Shown here in pieces: positions 20,151 through 28,498 of a stretch of DNA of 64,000 nucleotides; the first letter of the stretch is position 1, and each line of letters opens with the position of its first letter. The notes below the pieces were generated by a model that worked only from the letters and a program-made list of their open reading frames with translations, did no database searches and had not been told where the DNA came from. This stretch comes from Pimelobacter simplex (GTDB lineage: Bacteria > Actinomycetota > Actinomycetes > Propionibacteriales > Nocardioidaceae): positions 62,001-126,000 of the forward strand of contig JADCLI010000002.1 of assembly GCA_016803235.1 (NCBI GenBank), read 5' to 3'. A program made the translations under genes and the position numbers.

Positions 20151-20164
20151 GTTTCACGTGAAAC
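20151..20164. promoter_or_regulatory. parS: parS site (exact GTTTCACGTGAAAC)
   Basis: A perfect 14-bp palindrome matching the conserved ParB-binding sequence. The central GTG is also the likely start codon of rsmG, so ParB bound here could occlude rsmG translation initiation DNA. Confidence 0.93.
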
Positions 20165-20964
20165 ACGACGACGACACCGCGCCCCCGGTGTCCCCCGGCC
20201 CGGAGGGCCAGGCGGACCCGGGGGTGCTGCGTGCCGCCCTCCCTGCTCCCCCGGCGGTCCTGGCGGAGGTCTTCTCCGCTGACCGCCTCGATCTCGTGCT
20301 GGCGTACGCCGACCTGCTGGCGACCGACGGTGTCGTCCGAGGCCTGATCGGCCCCCGCGAGACTCCCCGGCTCTGGGAGCGCCACCTGATCAACTGCGGC
20401 CTGCTGGCCGCCGCCCTGCCCGCGGACGCCACCGTCGCCGACGTGGGATCCGGCGCGGGCCTGCCCGGCCTGGTCCTCGCGATCGCTCGCCCCGACCTGC
20501 GGGTGACGCTGATCGAGCCGTTGCTGCGCCGCACGACCTTCCTCGAGGAGGCTGTCGAGCGACTCGGCCTCGACAACGTCACCGTGATCCGGGGTCGTGC
20601 GGACGCCGTCCACGGCGTCGAGACCTACGACGTCGTCACCGCCCGCGCCGTGGCTGCCCTCGACAAGCTGGCGACCTGGTGCATGCCGCTGGTGGCGCCG
20701 GAGGGCGCCCTGCTGGCCATGAAGGGCAGCAGTGCGGCCGAGGAGGTCGAGGAGGCCGCGGAGGTCACCCGGCGGCTGGGCTGTGCCCCCGCCGTCCTCG
20801 AGGAGCTGGGTGCGGAGCTGGCCGCCGACGGCGCCGTCGAGCCGATCCGCATCGTCCGTCTGTCGTGGGCCGATCCGGCCCGCGTATCGTTGCCGCTTCG
20901 TGGCCAGCGCGGTCCTCGGGGATCGCGCGGGGGCTCGTCGCGAAGGAAGAGGAGGAAGTCGTGA
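20158..20964 (+). CDS. rsmG: 16S rRNA m7G527 methyltransferase RsmG (GidB)
   Basis: About 268 residues from GTG at 20158 (VKHDDDTAPP). This start lies inside parS and has no clear Shine-Dalgarno; an earlier in-frame GTG at 20095 would overlap khpB. It methylates G527 of 16S rRNA using SAM. The SAM site is VADVGSGAGLPGLVLA, followed by VTLIEPLLRRTTFL and the conserved ARAVAALDKLATW. A basic C-terminal tail ([12 protein letters not shown]) is typical of actinobacterial members. The end overlaps the parA GTG by 4 bp. Confidence 0.94.
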   Translation: MKHDDDTAPPVSPGPEGQADPGVLRAALPAPPAVLAEVFSADRLDLVLAYADLLATDGVVRGLIGPRETPRLWERHLINCGLLAAALPADATVADVGSGAGLPGLVLAIARPDLRVTLIEPLLRRTTFLEEAVERLGLDNVTVIRGRADAVHGVETYDVVTARAVAALDKLATWCMPLVAPEGALLAMKGSSAAEEVEEAAEVTRRLGCAPAVLEELGAELAADGAVEPIRIVRLSWADPARVSLPLRGQRGPRGSRGGSSRRKRRKS

Positions 20965-22064
20965 GCGACTCGTTGGGTCCTGGTCCCGGGTTTTCCACCG
21001 GTCCAGAGGCGGGTGCTGAGCGTGAGTCTCCACAGAATGCCCCAAGTTATCCACAGGCAGTGCCGGACGGGAGTGTCGTGACCGAGGACCATGTTTCACG
21101 TGAAACGGCGCCGGTGACGTCCACGGGACCGCTCACCGCGGCCCAGCTCGCCGAGCGCGCAGCCGGATTCGACGATGACCTCACTCCCCTCGCTCGGGCC
21201 GCTCAGGCCACGGTGATGGTGCGGGCCGGCATCCCGCAGGAGCAGCTGAACCGGCCGTCGGAGACCCGGGTGTTCGTGGTCGCCAACCAGAAGGGCGGGG
21301 TCGGCAAGACGACGTCCACGGTGAACCTCGCGGCCGCCCTGACCCAGCTCGGCCAGCGCGTCCTGGTCATCGACCTCGACCCTCAGGGCAACGCCTCGAC
21401 GGCGCTCAACATCGAGCACCGCCAGGGCACCCCGTCGTCGTACGAGCTGCTGGTCGACGGCGTCGCGATCGCCGACATCTCCCAGCCGTGCCCCGACGCG
21501 TCGGGCCTGTGGGTGGTGCCCGCCACCATCGACCTGGCCGGTGCCGAGATCGAGCTGGTGAGCGTGGTGGCCCGCGAGCAGCGGCTCAAGAAGGCGCTCG
21601 ACGCGCACCCGCGGATCGGCACCGCCGAGGCCGTCGGCGAGGACCGGTTCGACTACGTGTTCATCGACTGCCCGCCCTCGCTCGGCCTGCTCACCCTGAA
21701 CGCGCTCGTCGCGGGCGCGGAGATGCTGATCCCGATCCAGGCGGAGTACTACGCGCTCGAGGGCCTCGGCCAGCTGCTCGCCACGGTCGACATGGTGCGC
21801 GCCCACCTCAACCCGGAGCTCGCCGTGTCGACGATCGTGCTCACGATGTACGACGCCCGGACGCGGCTCGCCGCCGGCGTCGCGACCGAGGTGCGCGAGC
21901 ACTTCGGTGACCAGGTGCTCAAGACCGCGATCCCCCGCTCGGTGCGGGTGTCGGAGGCGCCGTCGTACGGGCAGACCGTGATGACCTACGACCCGGGTTC
22001 GCCGGGCGCGCTCAGCTACCTCGAAGCGGCGCGCGAGATCGTCGTCCGAGGGAGTCTCTCGTGA
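20961..22064 (+). CDS. parA: Chromosome-partitioning ATPase ParA (Soj)
   Basis: 367 residues from GTG at 20961, behind AGGAGG and overlapping rsmG. A GTG at 21078 is a plausible alternative start. About 110 residues of disordered N-terminal extension precede the deviant Walker [13 protein letters not shown]. Later motifs are [11 protein letters not shown] and [12 protein letters not shown]. ParA forms ATP-dependent gradients that move ParB-parS complexes. The extension's coding DNA contains an exact DnaA box (21047) and an exact parS (21093), so this stretch is under non-coding constraint as well. Confidence 0.96.
   Translation: MSDSLGPGPGFSTGPEAGAERESPQNAPSYPQAVPDGSVVTEDHVSRETAPVTSTGPLTAAQLAERAAGFDDDLTPLARAAQATVMVRAGIPQEQLNRPSETRVFVVANQKGGVGKTTSTVNLAAALTQLGQRVLVIDLDPQGNASTALNIEHRQGTPSSYELLVDGVAIADISQPCPDASGLWVVPATIDLAGAEIELVSVVAREQRLKKALDAHPRIGTAEAVGEDRFDYVFIDCPPSLGLLTLNALVAGAEMLIPIQAEYYALEGLGQLLATVDMVRAHLNPELAVSTIVLTMYDARTRLAAGVATEVREHFGDQVLKTAIPRSVRVSEAPSYGQTVMTYDPGSPGALSYLEAAREIVVRGSLS
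21047..21055 (+). other. Exact DnaA box inside parA
   Basis: TTATCCACA, identical to the DnaA-box consensus, with a weaker TCTCCACAG about 20 bp before it. It is 38 bp from the second parS. Confidence 0.6.
21093..21106. promoter_or_regulatory. parS: parS site (exact GTTTCACGTGAAAC)
   Basis: A second perfect copy, encoding VSRET in the ParA N-terminal extension. Origin-proximal parS sites in and around parAB are expected in actinobacteria. Confidence 0.93.
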
Positions 22065-23101
22065 ACGCCCAGGCACCCCGTCGCGGCCTCGGTCGCGGCC
22101 TCGGCTCGCTCATCCCGACCGCACCCCCTCCGCGCGTACCCGGGCCGGCCGCGGACGAGGATGTCAACCAGAGCGCCCAGGATGCGGACTTTGGCGCTGG
22201 AGCGACGAGCAGCGCCTCCGCGGACCCCAGGCCCACCGGGACCGGGAACGGCGCTCAGATCGCGGATCCGGTTCTGCAGCCCGTCGACGGCGCCTACTTC
22301 GCCGAGCTGCCGGTCGAGCAGATCTCGCCGAACGCGGTGAACCCGCGGACCGTCTTCGACGAGGAGGCGATGGCCGAGCTGGTCCACTCCATCAAGGAGA
22401 TCGGCCTGCTGCAGCCCGTGGTGGTCCGCAAGACCGGCCCCGACGCCTACGAGCTGGTCATGGGCGAGCGCCGCTGGCGTGCCACCCAGGCGGCCGGCCT
22501 GGCCACGATCCCCGCGATCGTGCGCGAGACCGACGACACCGACATGCTGCGCGACGCGCTGCTCGAGAACCTGCACCGCAGCAACCTGAACCCCCTCGAG
22601 GAGGCGGCTGCCTACCAGCAGCTGCTCGAGGACTTCTCCTGCACGCACGACGAGCTGGCCCAGCGCATCGGCCGGTCCCGCCCGCAGATCAGCAACACGC
22701 TGCGGCTGCTCAAGCTCTCCCCCGCCGTCCAGCGCCGCGTCGCCGCCGGCGTGCTGTCGGCGGGGCACGCCCGGGCGCTGCTGGGGGTCGGGGACGGCGA
22801 GCAGCAGGACCGTCTCGCCCAGCGCGTGATCGCCGAGGGCATCTCGGTGCGCGGCCTCGAGGAGATCGTCGCGGTCGGCGACGGCACCTCCGGTACGACG
22901 CCCCGGCCGCGGCGCGCCAAGCCCCAGGCTCCCGGCCTGGGCGAGCTGTCCGAGCGGCTCGGCGACCGGCTGGAGACCCGGGTCAAGATCGACCTCGGCA
23001 AGGCCAAGGGCAAGATCTCGATCGAGTTCGCCAACACCGGCGACCTCCAGCGCATCGTCGACCTGATCGACCCGCGCAACCGGAACGACCGCCCGATCTG
23101 A
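22061..23101 (+). CDS. parB: Chromosome-partitioning protein ParB (Spo0J)
   Basis: 346 residues from GTG at 22061, overlapping the parA stop. The N-terminus carries the ParA-contact motif [11 protein letters not shown] linker is followed by the CTPase/ParB-N domain ([18 protein letters not shown], then [13 protein letters not shown]), the helix-turn-helix around [17 protein letters not shown], and a C-terminal dimerisation domain ([16 protein letters not shown]). It loads at parS and spreads as a CTP-dependent clamp. Two exact and two near-exact parS sites lie within 3.2 kb. Confidence 0.97.
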   Translation: MNAQAPRRGLGRGLGSLIPTAPPPRVPGPAADEDVNQSAQDADFGAGATSSASADPRPTGTGNGAQIADPVLQPVDGAYFAELPVEQISPNAVNPRTVFDEEAMAELVHSIKEIGLLQPVVVRKTGPDAYELVMGERRWRATQAAGLATIPAIVRETDDTDMLRDALLENLHRSNLNPLEEAAAYQQLLEDFSCTHDELAQRIGRSRPQISNTLRLLKLSPAVQRRVAAGVLSAGHARALLGVGDGEQQDRLAQRVIAEGISVRGLEEIVAVGDGTSGTTPRPRRAKPQAPGLGELSERLGDRLETRVKIDLGKAKGKISIEFANTGDLQRIVDLIDPRNRNDRPI

Positions 23102-23117
23102 CCGTGCCGTTCCCGTG

Positions 23118-23153
23118 ACGGGGCGCGACCGCACCAGCGGCCGCGCCCCGTTT
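23118..23153 (+). terminator. parB terminator
   Basis: ACGGGGCGCG at 23118-23127 pairs with CGCGCCCCGT at 23142-23151, followed by TT. The loop contains a CCGC/GCGG inner stem. It lies 16 bp after the parB stop, and its distal edge merges with a parS-like sequence at 23150. Confidence 0.65.
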
Positions 23154-23163
23154 CACGTGGAAC
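23150..23163. promoter_or_regulatory. parS-like site (one mismatch)
   Basis: GTTTCACGTGGAAC differs from parS by one base in the right half. It is embedded in a palindrome CCCGTTTCACGTGGAACGGG and overlaps the parB terminator. Confidence 0.6.
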
Positions 23164-23200
23164 GGGCATGGCGCCGCGTGCACCGCATCGCGACCCGCAT

Positions 23201-23230
23201 TGTCGACATATCGACTCATCGATGTATCGA
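23201..23230. repeat. TCGA-centred palindrome cluster downstream of parB
   Basis: TGTCGACA (23201-23208), TCGACTCATCGA (23211-23222) and two ATCGAT cores lie within 30 bp. The first two elements also occur, as reverse complements, in the dnaA domain II region at 16547-16576. Confidence 0.5.
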
Positions 23231-23252
23231 TCTACCCACAAGACGACAAAAG

Positions 23253-23300
23253 CACCACGGGCCCCGGAGGTTTCATGTGAAACGTCCGGGGCCCGTGGTG
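23253..23300. terminator. Bidirectional terminator with a parS-like loop
   Basis: A perfect 16-bp stem (CACCACGGGCCCCGGA at 23253-23268 with TCCGGGGCCCGTGGTG at 23285-23300). Its 16-nt loop contains GTTTCATGTGAAAC at 23270-23283, one mismatch from parS. It sits between convergent parB and the acyltransferase gene (stop at 23314), so it probably ends both transcripts. Confidence 0.75.
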
Positions 23301-23313
23301 GCGTGGCGCGGGG

Positions 23314-24090
23314 TCAGCCCTTCTTCTCGGCGGCCTTCGCGGCCCGCTTGGCGGCCCGGGCCCGCAGCTCGGCCCTGTCGAGGGCGTCCGCCTCTTCGGG
23401 CGTGGGGGCCGAGCCGCCGAAGCGGGCGGGGGTCCACCAGGTGCCCGGGGCCTTCTCGGCGTCGGGGTACTCGGCGATCACCTCGTCGAGCATCCGCTGC
23501 ATCGCGACCCGCAGCTCCGCGGTCTCGGCCTCGACGTCCTCGCCGGTGGGGTGCATCGGCTCGCCGACCTTGACGACGATCGTCTTCGCCGAGCGCGAGA
23601 AGTCCTTCGGGTGGTCCTTGGTCATCAACCGGTGGGCGCCCCACACGATGACCGGGATCAACGGTACGCCGGCATCGGCGGCGATCCGCGCGGCGCCCGA
23701 CTTGAGCTCCTTGATCTCGAAGGACCGGGAGATCGTCGCCTCGGGGTAGATCCCGACGACCTCACCGGCCTTGAGGTAGGCCAGCGCGTCCTTCATCGCC
23801 TGCAGGCCCGAGGACCGGTCGACCCGGATGTGGTGGAAGGACCGCAGCAGGTGACCCACGCCCGGCGCGTCCATCATCTCCTTCTTGATCATGAACCGGA
23901 CCAGCCGCTTCTGCGGCTCGGCGCCCGCGCCGGCATAGATGAAGTCGATGTAGCCGGTGTGGTTGATCGCCATCAGCGCGCCCCCCTTGCGGGGCACGTT
24001 CTCCGAGCCCGACACGACGACCTTCTGCCGCATCAGCTTGAAGAGCACCTTGGCGGTGACGATGACGGGCGGGTACGTGATGTCGAGCAT
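23314..24090 (-). CDS. 1-acyl-sn-glycerol-3-phosphate acyltransferase-like (PlsC family)
   Basis: 258 residues from ATG at 24090 (MLDITYPPVIVTAKV). The acyltransferase HX4D motif is NHTGYID at about 44-50. Block III reads YPEATIS, where canonical members have PEGTR. A hydrophobic N-terminal segment would attach it to the membrane. The C-terminal 30 residues are Ala/Arg/Lys-rich (AELRARAAKRAAKAAEKKG). It probably transfers an acyl chain from acyl-CoA or acyl-ACP to lysophosphatidate or another lyso-lipid; the acceptor cannot be read from the sequence. It lies 59 bp downstream of the aminotransferase gene in the same direction. Confidence 0.9.
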   Translation of the reverse strand: MLDITYPPVIVTAKVLFKLMRQKVVVSGSENVPRKGGALMAINHTGYIDFIYAGAGAEPQKRLVRFMIKKEMMDAPGVGHLLRSFHHIRVDRSSGLQAMKDALAYLKAGEVVGIYPEATISRSFEIKELKSGAARIAADAGVPLIPVIVWGAHRLMTKDHPKDFSRSAKTIVVKVGEPMHPTGEDVEAETAELRVAMQRMLDEVIAEYPDAEKAPGTWWTPARFGGSAPTPEEADALDRAELRARAAKRAAKAAEKKG

Positions 24091-24149
24091 GGCCAGATTC
24101 TGACAGGCGGCCGGTGTCGGGCCCAGACGCCGTCTGAGGCGCGGGAGGA

Positions 24150-25373
24150 TCAGCGCCGGGTGGCGAGGAAGTCCGCGATCCGGCCGATCGCCTCCTCCAG
24201 CACCTCGACGTCGGGCAGTGTGACCAGCCGGAAGTGGTCGGGCGCGAACCAGTTGAAGCCGGTGCCGTGGGTGACCAGGATCTTCTTGGCCCGCAGCAGC
24301 TCGATCACGAAGCTCTCGTCGTCGTCGATCGGGTACATCTCGGGGTCCAGCCGCGGGAAGCAGTAGAGCGCGCCACGGGGGCGCACCGAGGTGACGCCGG
24401 GGATCTCGTTGAGCAGCCTGTCGGCGAGCATCGCCTGCTCGTAGAACCGGCCGCCGGGGACGATCAGCTCGTTGATCGACTGGTAGCCGCCGAGCGCGGT
24501 CTGGATCGCGTGCTGGGCCGGGACGTTGGCGCACATCCGCATGTTGGAGAGCGTGGTGAGGCCCTCGAGGAAGTCCTCGGCGAGCTCCTTGGGCCCGGAG
24601 ATCATCACCCAGCCGGCACGGTAGCCGCACACGCGGTAGGCCTTGGACAGGCCGCTGAAGGTCAGGCACAGGACGTCGTTGCCGGCCGCCGCGGCCGCGT
24701 GGTGGTGCTCGGCGTCGTCGAAGAGGATCTTCTCGTAGATCTCGTCGGCGAAGACGACCAGGTCGTGGCGCCGGGCGATGTCGACGAGCTTGGCGACCAT
24801 CTCCTTGCTGTAGACCGCACCCGTGGGGTTGTTGGGGTTGATGAGCACCAGGCCGTGCGTGTTCTCGGTGATCTTGGACTCGATGTCCTCGAGGTCCGGC
24901 ATCCAGCCGTTCTCCTCGTCGCACCGGTAGTGGACCGGCGTACCGCCGGACAGCGAGACGGCGCCGGTCCACAGCGGGTAGTCGGGCGCGGGGACGAGGA
25001 TCTCGTTGCCGTCGTCGAGGAAGGCCTGCAGCACCATCGAGATCATCTCGGAGACGCCGTTGCCGATGAAGACGTCCTCGACGGCGGTGTCCTTGAGGCC
25101 GCGCGACTGGTAGTACTGGGCGACGGCGGTGCGGGCCGAGTAGATGCCGCGGGAGTCGGAGTAGCCCTGGGCGTCGGGCAGGTTGTGCACCATGTCGGCC
25201 ACGATCGCCTCGGGTGCCTCGAAGCCGAACGGTGCCGGGTTGCCGATGTTGAGCTTGAGGATCTTGTGACCCTCGGCCTCGAGGCGCTGTGCCTCGACGA
25301 GGATCGGTCCCCGGACGTCGTAGCGGACGTTGCGGAGCTTCTGGCTCTGGCGGATCTTGCGCACGAACCGCAT
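24150..25373 (-). CDS. PLP-dependent class I/II aminotransferase (AlaA-like alanine transaminase)
   Basis: 407 residues. Fold-type I aminotransferase with the PLP lysine in SGLSKAYRVCGYRAGW, and cofactor/substrate residues in NPNNPTGAVY and FADEIYEKI. The N-terminus (RKIRQSQKLRNVRYDVRGPI) and the LNIGNPAPFGFEAPE segment match the AlaA/AlaT alanine aminotransferase group, which interconverts pyruvate/glutamate and alanine/2-oxoglutarate. ATG at 25373 follows a purine-rich stretch. The start is 56 bp from the divergent GNAT gene, so both promoters share this short gap. Confidence 0.9.
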   Translation of the reverse strand: MRFVRKIRQSQKLRNVRYDVRGPILVEAQRLEAEGHKILKLNIGNPAPFGFEAPEAIVADMVHNLPDAQGYSDSRGIYSARTAVAQYYQSRGLKDTAVEDVFIGNGVSEMISMVLQAFLDDGNEILVPAPDYPLWTGAVSLSGGTPVHYRCDEENGWMPDLEDIESKITENTHGLVLINPNNPTGAVYSKEMVAKLVDIARRHDLVVFADEIYEKILFDDAEHHHAAAAAGNDVLCLTFSGLSKAYRVCGYRAGWVMISGPKELAEDFLEGLTTLSNMRMCANVPAQHAIQTALGGYQSINELIVPGGRFYEQAMLADRLLNEIPGVTSVRPRGALYCFPRLDPEMYPIDDDESFVIELLRAKKILVTHGTGFNWFAPDHFRLVTLPDVEVLEEAIGRIADFLATRR

Positions 25374-25416
25374 TCTCTCAGGTCCCCGCCACCGGTTTCC
25401 GGCTCGCTCACCGTCG

Positions 25417-25422
25417 TACGAT
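25417..25422 (+). promoter_or_regulatory. Candidate -10 box for a leaderless GNAT gene
   Basis: TACGAT ends exactly 7 nt before the GTG at 25430. Confidence 0.4.
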
Positions 25423-25429
25423 CGAGGAC

Positions 25430-26083
25430 GTGGCCCGGACCACGGTCCCTCTCACGCTCGACCTGCTCGGTGCGCTCTTCGACGACACGGACGCGCCGTG
25501 CCGCAGCTGCCTGTTCTGGGAGCGCGAGCCGGTGCACCGGCAACGCCTCGACGCGCAGGAGCGGGCGGCCGAGAAGGAGGCCTGGGTCTCGGAGGTGCTG
25601 CGCGAGTGGGGCTCGTGCGGGCGGGTGGCGGTGATCGACGGCCGCCCCGTCGGGTACGTCGTGTACGCGCCGGCCTCCTACGTCCCCGGCGCCGCAGCCT
25701 TCCCCACCGCACCGGTGTCCGCGGACGCCGTGCTGCTGACCACGGCCTGGGTACGCCCGGACCTGGTCCGCAGCGGGATCGGCCGGCTGTTGATCCAGGG
25801 CATGGCGCGCGACCTGGTCGGACGCGACGGCATCCGCGCGGTCGAGGCGTTCGCGCGCACCGGCCGGGCGGTGCCGGGGCGGGTCCCCGAGTGCGTGGTC
25901 CCCGCGGACTTCCTGGCCCGGGTCGGCTTCAAGACCCAGCGCGCTCACCCGCGGACGCCGCGGATGCGGATGGAGATGCGCTCGCTGGTCACCTGGCGCA
26001 GCGAGGTCGAGGCCGCGTGGGAGCGGCTCGTGGGCGCCGTCCGACGGCCGAAGCAGGCCGCCACGCCGGTCAGCCGGCGCTGA
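25430..26083 (+). CDS. GNAT-family N-acetyltransferase
   Basis: 217 residues from GTG at 25430 (VARTTVPLTLDLLGALFDD). The acetyl-CoA binding region is VRPDLVRSGIGRLLIQGM at about 102-119, a Q/RxxGxG/A-type motif. A Cys pair near the N-terminus (DAPCRSCLFWE) is unusual for a simple GNAT. The substrate is unknown. Actinobacterial relatives are often found near parB/trx, as here. The 3' end overlaps the convergent membrane-protein gene by 14 bp. Confidence 0.85.
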   Translation: MARTTVPLTLDLLGALFDDTDAPCRSCLFWEREPVHRQRLDAQERAAEKEAWVSEVLREWGSCGRVAVIDGRPVGYVVYAPASYVPGAAAFPTAPVSADAVLLTTAWVRPDLVRSGIGRLLIQGMARDLVGRDGIRAVEAFARTGRAVPGRVPECVVPADFLARVGFKTQRAHPRTPRMRMEMRSLVTWRSEVEAAWERLVGAVRRPKQAATPVSRR

Positions 26084-26801
26084 GCTCGGCGACCTCCGGC
26101 TGCCAGGCCCCGTCGACCTGGGTCATGTCCACCCGGAGTCGCTCGCCCTCGCCGGTGACGACGAGAACACTCGCCGCCGCGGGCTGGTACGACGCCAGCC
26201 CGGCGGCGAGCACCTCCCCCGGCACGGCCTGCCCGGCCGCCGCCAGCAGGTTCCGGCGCTGCTGGTCCGGCTCCTCGAGGTGCGTGACCGAGGCGCCGAC
26301 GGGCGCCAGGTCGTCGACCCGCCAGCTGCCCCGCTCGCGGCGCAGGTGCAGCACGAGGCTGGTGGGCTCGTCAGGAGCCCGGTCGAGCAGGACCAGGACG
26401 TCGGCCTCGTCACGGCCGATGCCCATCAGCCCGGTGCCGACGGTGGTCGTGGCCGCCGCCGGGGCGGAGTCGCCGTCGACGGCGTCCCGGTAGGCCCGTG
26501 CGTACCGGCGGGTCATCAGCTCCCGCGGGTCGGCCACCCGGTCCACGATCTGTGCCGCGGCACTCGAGGCGATGCTCAGCAGGGCCGCGCGCTCCTCGTC
26601 GTCGACCTGGACGGGTACGGCGACCTGCTCCGTCTCCACGCTCGGCACCGGCCCGGTGACCTGGGGCGGCGGCACGTCCCGCTCGCTGAGGAGCAGGCCG
26701 AGGACCACGGCCGTCGCCGCGACGAGCAGGACGGCGAGCACGCTGGCGAGCACCTGCTTGGGGTCGGGTGGGCGCCGTCGTACGGCGGAGTGGGTCCCCA
26801 T
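26070..26801 (-). CDS. Single-span membrane protein, unknown function (Mce-associated-like architecture)
   Basis: 243 residues: a short basic N-terminus (RRRPPDPKQ), one span at about 18-39, then an extracytoplasmic domain. That domain has a helical start (EERAALLSIASSAAAQIVDRV) and a beta-rich part (VLVLLDRAPDEPTSLVLHLR, WRVDDLAPVG). This layout, with a SNTF2-like fold in the second half, resembles proteins annotated as Mce-associated or generic actinobacterial membrane proteins, but no diagnostic motif is present. ATG at 26801 follows GGAGG. Confidence 0.75.
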   Translation of the reverse strand: MGTHSAVRRRPPDPKQVLASVLAVLLVAATAVVLGLLLSERDVPPPQVTGPVPSVETEQVAVPVQVDDEERAALLSIASSAAAQIVDRVADPRELMTRRYARAYRDAVDGDSAPAAATTTVGTGLMGIGRDEADVLVLLDRAPDEPTSLVLHLRRERGSWRVDDLAPVGASVTHLEEPDQQRRNLLAAAGQAVPGEVLAAGLASYQPAAASVLVVTGEGERLRVDMTQVDGAWQPEVAELSAG

Positions 26802-26869
26802 GGGTCCTCCGGTCTTCGGTCGGGAGCGAGGACATTCTGGGGGCTGGCGCCGGGACAGGTGGGGGAAAT

Positions 26870-26900
26870 GGGAAAGCCCCCGGCCACGGGCCGGGGGCTC
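26870..26900 (-). terminator. trxA terminator
   Basis: AGCCCCCGGCC (26875-26885) pairs with GGCCGGGGGCT (26889-26899) around a 3-nt loop, 25 bp beyond the trxA stop. On the minus strand TTTCCC follows. Confidence 0.8.
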
Positions 26901-26924
26901 TCGGGGGACTGCGTCAGGCGAGCG

Positions 26925-27254
26925 TCAGTTGATGAAGTCGGCGAGCTCGTTGAGGATCGCGGCCTTCGGACGGGCGCCGACGATGGTCTTCACGACCTCG
27001 CCGCCCTGGTAGACGTTGATCGTCGGGATGCCGGTGACGCGGTACGACGCCGGGGTGACCGGGTTCTCGTCGACGTTCATCTTGAAGAACGTGATCTTGT
27101 CGCCGTGGGCACCGGCGATCTCGTCGAGGATCGGGGCGACCTGGCGGCACGGGCCGCACCACTCGGCCCAGAAGTCCACGAGGACGGGCTTGTCGGACTT
27201 GAGGACCTGCGCGTCGAACTCGGCGTCGGTCACGGCGGAGATGTTGTCGGCCAC
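26925..27254 (-). CDS. trxA: Thioredoxin
   Basis: 109 residues from GTG at 27254, with AAGGAG upstream. Active site WCGPC lies in VDFWAEWCGPCRQVAP, and the cis-proline segment is TGIPTINVY. Both redox cysteines are present. It reduces protein disulfides and is recycled by TrxB, which is encoded 49 bp upstream in the same direction. The sigma factor-anti-sigma-trxB-trxA order matches the mycobacterial sigM region. Confidence 0.97.
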   Translation of the reverse strand: MADNISAVTDAEFDAQVLKSDKPVLVDFWAEWCGPCRQVAPILDEIAGAHGDKITFFKMNVDENPVTPASYRVTGIPTINVYQGGEVVKTIVGARPKAAILNELADFIN

Positions 27255-27303
27255 GGGGGCGCTCCTTCGGATCTGTGGTGAACGTGAAGTCTGTTGGTTG
27301 AAC

Positions 27304-28287
27304 CTACGCGCCGGCCGGGACATTCCCGGCGGTCGCGGCGGCGTGGTCGAGCTCGGCGAGGTAGCGCTCGGCGTCGAGGGCGGCCGCGCAGCCGGTGCCG
27401 GCGGCGGTGATCGCCTGGCGGTAGGTGTGGTCGACCAGGTCGCCGGCCGCGAAGACGCCGCGGATGTTGGTCGCGGTCGATCCGGGCTGGACCAGCACGT
27501 AGCCGTTGTCGTCGAGGTCGACCTGACCGACCAGCAGCTCGGAGCGCGGCTCGTGGCCGATCGCGATGAACAGGCCGGTGGCGGGCAGCTCGGAGGTCTC
27601 ACCGGTGACGGTGTCCTTGAGCGTGAGGGACTCCAGGGAGTCCTCGCCGTTGATCGACTCGACGACCGAGTTCCACACGATCTCGAGCTTCGGGTCGGCG
27701 AAGGCGCGCTCCTGCATGATCTTCGAGGCACGCAGCTCGTCACGGCGCACGATCAGGGAGACCTTCGAGCCGAAGCGGGTGAGGAAGGTCGCCTCCTCGA
27801 CGGCGGAGTCGCCGCCGCCGACGACGGCGATGTGCTGCTCGCGGAAGAAGAAGCCGTCGCAGGTGGCGCAGTAGGAGACGCCGCGGCCCGAGAGCCTCTC
27901 CTCGTTGGGCAGGTCGAGCTTGCGGTAGCCGGAGCCGGTGGCCAGGACCACGGCGCGGGCGGTGTAGGTGTCGGTGGCGGTCTTGACGACCTTGAGGTCA
28001 CCGGTGAGGTCGACCTCGACCACGTCGTCGGCGACCAGCTCGGCGCCGAACCGCTCGGCCTGGGCGCGCATCTCGTCCATCAGCGCGGGGCCCTGGATGC
28101 CGTCGCGGAAGCCGGGGAAGTTCTCGACCTCGGTGGTGTTCATCAGCGCACCGCCGGCGGTGACCGAGCCCTCGAAGACCAGGGGGTTCAGCTGCGCTCG
28201 CGCGGCGTAGACCGCGGCGGTGTAGCCGGACGGCCCGGACCCGATGACGATGACGTTGCGGGGCTCGGACGTGGCGGACTCGGACAT
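27304..28287 (-). CDS. trxB: Thioredoxin-disulfide reductase
   Basis: 327 residues from ATG at 28287 ([11 protein letters not shown]), preceded by GGGGAG. A TTG 12 nt upstream is in frame but less likely. The FAD-binding motif is [14 protein letters not shown], the redox centre CATCDG, the NADPH motif [12 protein letters not shown], and the C-terminal FAD motif [15 protein letters not shown]. It transfers electrons from NADPH to thioredoxin. Confidence 0.97.
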   Translation of the reverse strand: MSESATSEPRNVIVIGSGPSGYTAAVYAARAQLNPLVFEGSVTAGGALMNTTEVENFPGFRDGIQGPALMDEMRAQAERFGAELVADDVVEVDLTGDLKVVKTATDTYTARAVVLATGSGYRKLDLPNEERLSGRGVSYCATCDGFFFREQHIAVVGGGDSAVEEATFLTRFGSKVSLIVRRDELRASKIMQERAFADPKLEIVWNSVVESINGEDSLESLTLKDTVTGETSELPATGLFIAIGHEPRSELLVGQVDLDDNGYVLVQPGSTATNIRGVFAAGDLVDHTYRQAITAAGTGCAAALDAERYLAELDHAAATAGNVPAGA

Positions 28288-28392
28288 GGGACTCCCCAAC
28301 TGGATCTGACCGGTGGATCAGGTACGACGGACACTTCGACAACGAGATCGTAGGCCGAGAGATTCCTCCGCCGATGCGCCGGTCCGCGACTG

Positions 28393-28455
28393 GGTCTCGT
28401 GACGCGCCGCGATCCCGCTTGCTTCGCTGCGCGGGCTCGCCGGCGCTCCTCGACC
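28393..28455. repeat. Palindromic intergenic repeat, copy 5 (expanded)
   Basis: Starts GGTCTCGTGACGCGCC and ends GGCGCTCCTCGACC, with an internal CCGC/GCGG-rich hairpin. It fills most of the 199-bp gap between trxB and the anti-sigma gene, which holds no other feature I can see. Confidence 0.55.
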
Positions 28456-28498
28456 TTCGCCCTTCGTCCGCGCGTTCGCAAGCTCACGCGCGGCGGGC

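Noticed and set aside
18157..21099. 980-codon minus-strand open frame across yidC, khpB and rsmG
   Set aside because: Low-complexity Arg/Gly/Val translation; the plus-strand genes have clear family motifs and overlaps.
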